The notes beneath the pieces are model-generated. The model was not told the origin of the DNA and ran no database searches. It was given only the letters and a program-made list of their open reading frames with translations. Positions 5,237 to 7,598 of a DNA stretch of 7,598 nt are shown here, piece by piece; within the stretch, counting starts at the first letter, position 1, and the number at the start of each line of letters is the position of its first letter. The DNA comes from an uncultured Oceanobacillus sp. (GTDB lineage: Bacteria > Bacillota > Bacilli > Bacillales > Amphibacillaceae), in contig CALKWU010000069.1 of NCBI GenBank assembly GCA_938004015.1, positions 1 to 7,598 on the forward strand. The letters are read 5' to 3'. A program made the position numbers and the translations under genes.

Positions 5237-6444
5237 CACGTAAAGAAGTTTAAAAATCCTGTAATGATGATGGCGTTAAAAAAATCGGAAAATGTTCCGC
5301 CGATAGGTATTGCGATATAAGCAGCTGGGGATGGGCCATATTTCCTTGTGATGGTTTGCATATTTGCCATCGCATTGGAGGTCGATCCCATGGCATAGCC
5401 GATGAATCCAGCAGTTTGTACAGCGGCATCATAATTTTTCCCGAGTACATTAAACAAGATGAAATAACTGAAGAGAAACATAAATATCACTTGCACAATC
5501 AAAATGGCAATAATTGGAATCGCCAAATCGGCTAGCACCCAAAGTTCCAATCCCATCATTGCCATCGCAAGGAACAAGGATAGAGAGACTTCGCCTGTTG
5601 TAATGATTTCATTATCCGGATAGATCTTACCTGTCGCTTCGACAACATTACGTATGATCGCTCCCATGACCAAGGCACCCATATAACCGGGGAACGTAAT
5701 CCCGGTAGCAGCTAAGAGTTCCGATACGATGACTCCTAAACCTAAAGCGAGCGCGAGCAACATTCCAGCACGGATAAAACGATTCGTATCCGTTTCGAAT
5801 GTCTCATCCTCTATCGATCCATCTGTATCTTTTACTGCAACGTCTTCCTTCATCGTGATTTCTTTCTTTTGTTCAAGGTGACTGATCCGTTTACGCATCG
5901 TTGGTCCACCCAACAAACTGCCTGCGACGAGTCCAAAGGTCGCTGCAGCCAGACTGACGGCAGTTGCGCCTTCCACACCATATAAGGGACTTTCCATTGT
6001 TGCACCGAAAGCAGCTGCTGTACCGGGACCTCCCATCAATGCAATCGAACCGACTCCAACACCAAGTCTAGGATCGATGCCGAAGAAAGAAGCGATACTA
6101 GAACCGATCAAGTTTTGTACGGTCAAAACAACAACCGAGACAAACAAAATGAGTGTAATCAGTTTTCCGCCTCGTTTAATCAAAGGGATGCTCGCAGAGA
6201 AACCGACTGTTGTGAAAAAGACAGTCATCAATATCGATTCCAGTGTATCGTCCAATGAGATGGTGGCAGTCCCAGTTGCAGTGAGTATTGTGTTCAAAGC
6301 TGCAAAGATGAGGCCACCGACCAATGGTGCGGGAATATAATACCTGCTTAATAATGTGCTTTTCTTAATCAAAAAATTACCGATCCAAAATACGATTGCG
6401 GCTAATCCTACTGTTTGAAACATATCTAGATGCAATTCAATCAT
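5236..6444 (-). CDS. gltS: Sodium/glutamate symporter (GltS/ESS family)
   Basis: Inner-membrane secondary carrier expected to import glutamate with sodium. The 402-residue product equals the usual GltS length (about 400) and is a hydrophobic multi-span protein in two similar halves. Each half has the Gly-rich re-entrant loop of the family: ALMGGPGTAAAFG (about residues 135-147) and GYAMGSTSNAMANM (about 349-362). Between the halves is a charged cytoplasmic linker (about 184-222) rich in Glu, Asp and Lys. The C-terminal IPIGGTFSDFFNAIII segment also fits the family. I chose ATG at 6444 because CCTCC on the plus strand at 6451-6455 gives a GGAGG site 6 bases upstream. The open frame continues to 6492, but that would add 16 residues unlike the family and run through the ribosome binding site. 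It is a single gene convergent with the patatin gene. Substrate specificity within the family is inferred. Confidence 0.93.
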   Translation of the reverse strand: MIELHLDMFQTVGLAAIVFWIGNFLIKKSTLLSRYYIPAPLVGGLIFAALNTILTATGTATISLDDTLESILMTVFFTTVGFSASIPLIKRGGKLITLILFVSVVVLTVQNLIGSSIASFFGIDPRLGVGVGSIALMGGPGTAAAFGATMESPLYGVEGATAVSLAAATFGLVAGSLLGGPTMRKRISHLEQKKEITMKEDVAVKDTDGSIEDETFETDTNRFIRAGMLLALALGLGVIVSELLAATGITFPGYMGALVMGAIIRNVVEATGKIYPDNEIITTGEVSLSLFLAMAMMGLELWVLADLAIPIIAILIVQVIFMFLFSYFILFNVLGKNYDAAVQTAGFIGYAMGSTSNAMANMQTITRKYGPSPAAYIAIPIGGTFSDFFNAIIITGFLNFFT

Positions 6445-6464
6445 AAGTTGCCTCCAACATTTAC

Positions 6465-6492
6465 GTATTAATATTTTTAGTATGATCAACAA
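6465..6492 (-). promoter_or_regulatory. Candidate promoter of gltS
   Basis: On the minus strand TTGTTG (6492-6487) and TAATAC (6470-6465) are separated by 16 bases, immediately upstream of the gltS ribosome binding site. Both boxes are moderate matches, so this is a weak call made by eye. Confidence 0.3.
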
Positions 6493-6840
6493 TCATCGAT
6501 TTACCGATGAGAAAAAGGTGCTCACTGAATCACTTATTACGAAGAAGAAAAAGGCCAATCTTACATATTATCCCCTAACAGAAGTAATTTTGGCAACTGT
6601 TTTATCGGTGACAAATAATGGAAATTTCATGGTGTGGGACGTAATAAAAGATAGAGAAGAAACCTGAAGCTTAGATGACTTTAGATTTTACATCTGCCTT
6701 AGCTAAAAGGATTGTTCCTCTCGGGGAGTTCCTTCATCCAAATCTCATATTTTTTCCGTAGTGAGAATAATGACAACAAATGTTAGAGGTATACCTTATA
6801 AAATTTCACTCGAATATATAAATAAGGGAGTTGTCAAAAG
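6493..6840. other. Non-coding stretch between gltS and the catalase pseudogene
   Basis: No supported gene. A plus-strand frame at 6482-6667 (61 residues) has no ribosome binding site, starts inside the gltS promoter region and resembles no family I know. A weak stem (AGATG/CATCT with flanking AGCT, 6668-6704) and a GC-richer patch near 6716-6732 are visible but unexplained. The part near 6780-6823 is AT-rich and should contain the old catalase promoter. I see no clear PerR-type operator there, only a TTATAA half-site at 6796-6801. Confidence 0.5.
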
Positions 6841-7552
6841 ATGGATGAACATAAAGCAATGAATGACGATGATGTGAAGCGGGAAACTTTGACTACCCGT
6901 CAAGGCCGACCGATCATCGATAACCAGAATATAAAAACAATCGGGAATCGTGCAAGGTCGTACGTTCTCTTATTCAGATACGCAACGTTATCGTGTCGGT
7001 TCCAACTACTTACAGCTTCCTGTCAATGCACCGAAAACGGAAGTCCACACGAACCAGCATCGCGGACAAATGGATTACCGGAATCCGAAAGAAGCTGGAG
7101 AAAACAAACATATCAATTATGAACCTTCCATGCTTGGTGGTTTAAAGGAAGCGGAGGTGGACCATCCGCCGCATCAGCCACTGTATCATGCAGCATCGAT
7201 GAGTGCACCGATTGACCGGCCAAATAATTACGGGCAAGCTGGCGAGACGTATCGGTCGTTTGAAGAGTGGGAACGTGAGGAACTGATCAAGAATTTGTCG
7301 GATGCCCTTGCAGTGTGTGATAAGCGAATTCAGAATGCAATGGTCGAGCATTTCACTCGAGCTGATGAAGATTACGGCAGGCGTGTCAAAGACGGAATTG
7401 AAAAGAAAATGGCGGAACTTGAAAAAATGGGGACGGAAAATGAAGTGCCGGGAAGAGAATCCGGCAAATCAAAATTTGGTCAGGGTACCATCGAGGCGAA
7501 CAAAGCAACAAAAGATGCGGTTAAGAAGAGTAGGGAAGTCGATCCTTATTGA
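6841..7552 (+). pseudogene. Catalase pseudogene with a large internal deletion
   Basis: This is a haem catalase gene that has lost its core. From ATG 6841, with AAGGGAG at 6824-6830 ten bases upstream, the first 37 or so residues read as a normal catalase start: TLTTRQGRPIIDNQN...TIGNR, where an intact gene continues NRGP. At about 6949-6953 the sequence jumps to the C-terminal part, one frame over, reading QGRTFSYSDTQRYRVG and then NYLQLPVNAP, HINYEPSMLGGLKEA and AGETYRSFEEWEREELI to the stop at 7550-7552. The Tyr of RTFSYSDTQ is the proximal haem ligand and survives. The distal catalytic His and Asn, and most of the beta-barrel, are gone. From typical catalase spacing I estimate about 300 residues (about 0.9 kb) missing. 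Translation from 6841 enters the wrong frame and stops at 7120-7122, and a GTG at 6950 could open the tail but has no clear ribosome binding site. No catalase activity is expected. A Gly/Lys-rich C-terminal extension after EKKMAELEKMG is intact. The subtype (KatA, KatE or KatX type) cannot be settled. Confidence 0.9.
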
Positions 7553-7598
7553 TGGTTAATGAAAGAGAAAATAACTTGATTCAATTTTGCATAAAAAT
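7553..7598. other. Right edge of the window, nothing recognisable
   Basis: The 46 bases after the catalase remnant are AT-rich and show no gene start, hairpin or repeat that I can support. Confidence 0.5.

Noticed and set aside
6482..6667. Plus-strand open frame of 61 residues upstream of the catalase pseudogene
   Set aside because: It has no ribosome binding site, starts within the gltS promoter region and shows no family resemblance.
6796..6810. PerR-box-like operator upstream of the catalase remnant
   Set aside because: Only the left half (TTATAA) matches; the right half departs from the consensus at most positions.
6950..7552. The 200-residue frame from GTG 6950 as a genuine small gene
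   Set aside because: It is plainly the C-terminal part of a catalase whose N-terminal piece lies directly upstream in another frame, and the GTG is a Leu/Val-type codon at the deletion join without a ribosome binding site.

Overview
The window looks like chromosomal DNA of a low-to-medium GC Bacillota species, probably a Bacillales member (Bacillaceae or Planococcaceae). The grounds are purine-rich AGGAGG-type ribosome binding sites, sigma-A-like promoters, U-tract intrinsic terminators and protein families typical of that group. The organism is inferred, not proven. I see no tRNA, rRNA, CRISPR array, insertion sequence, phage gene or complete mobile element.

Layout from left to right: (1) an acetamidase/formamidase family gene on the minus strand (5-922). 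(2) A divergent AT-rich intergenic region of about 630 bases with candidate promoters on both strands, a 12-bp palindrome and a pair of interleaved complementary segments. (3) A choline/carnitine O-acyltransferase on the plus strand. Its best-placed start is an ATC codon at 1554 behind a strong Shine-Dalgarno, not any ATG/GTG/TTG; two hairpins follow it. (4) A decayed C-terminal remnant of an ABC-2 type permease (3555-3892), N-terminally truncated and frameshifted, followed by small hairpins, a possible five-codon minigene and a strong terminator. (5) A patatin-like phospholipase (4170-5036). (6) Convergent to it, a GltS-family sodium/glutamate symporter on the minus strand (5236-6444). (7) A non-coding stretch of about 400 bases and then a catalase pseudogene (6841-7552). 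In the pseudogene about 37 N-terminal residues are joined out of frame to the C-terminal part, so the catalytic core is missing.

The intact genes do not form an operon. Each appears to be its own transcription unit, and they are linked only loosely by small-molecule metabolism: amide hydrolysis, acyl-carnitine/acyl-CoA exchange, lipid acyl hydrolysis and glutamate uptake. Two of the six recognisable genes are broken, so the segment looks like one undergoing gene decay. I found no convincing evidence of a new multi-gene system. The observations most worth following are the non-canonical start of the acyltransferase, the sharply bounded internal deletion in the catalase gene, and the possible operator and leader structures in the 953-1553 intergenic region.
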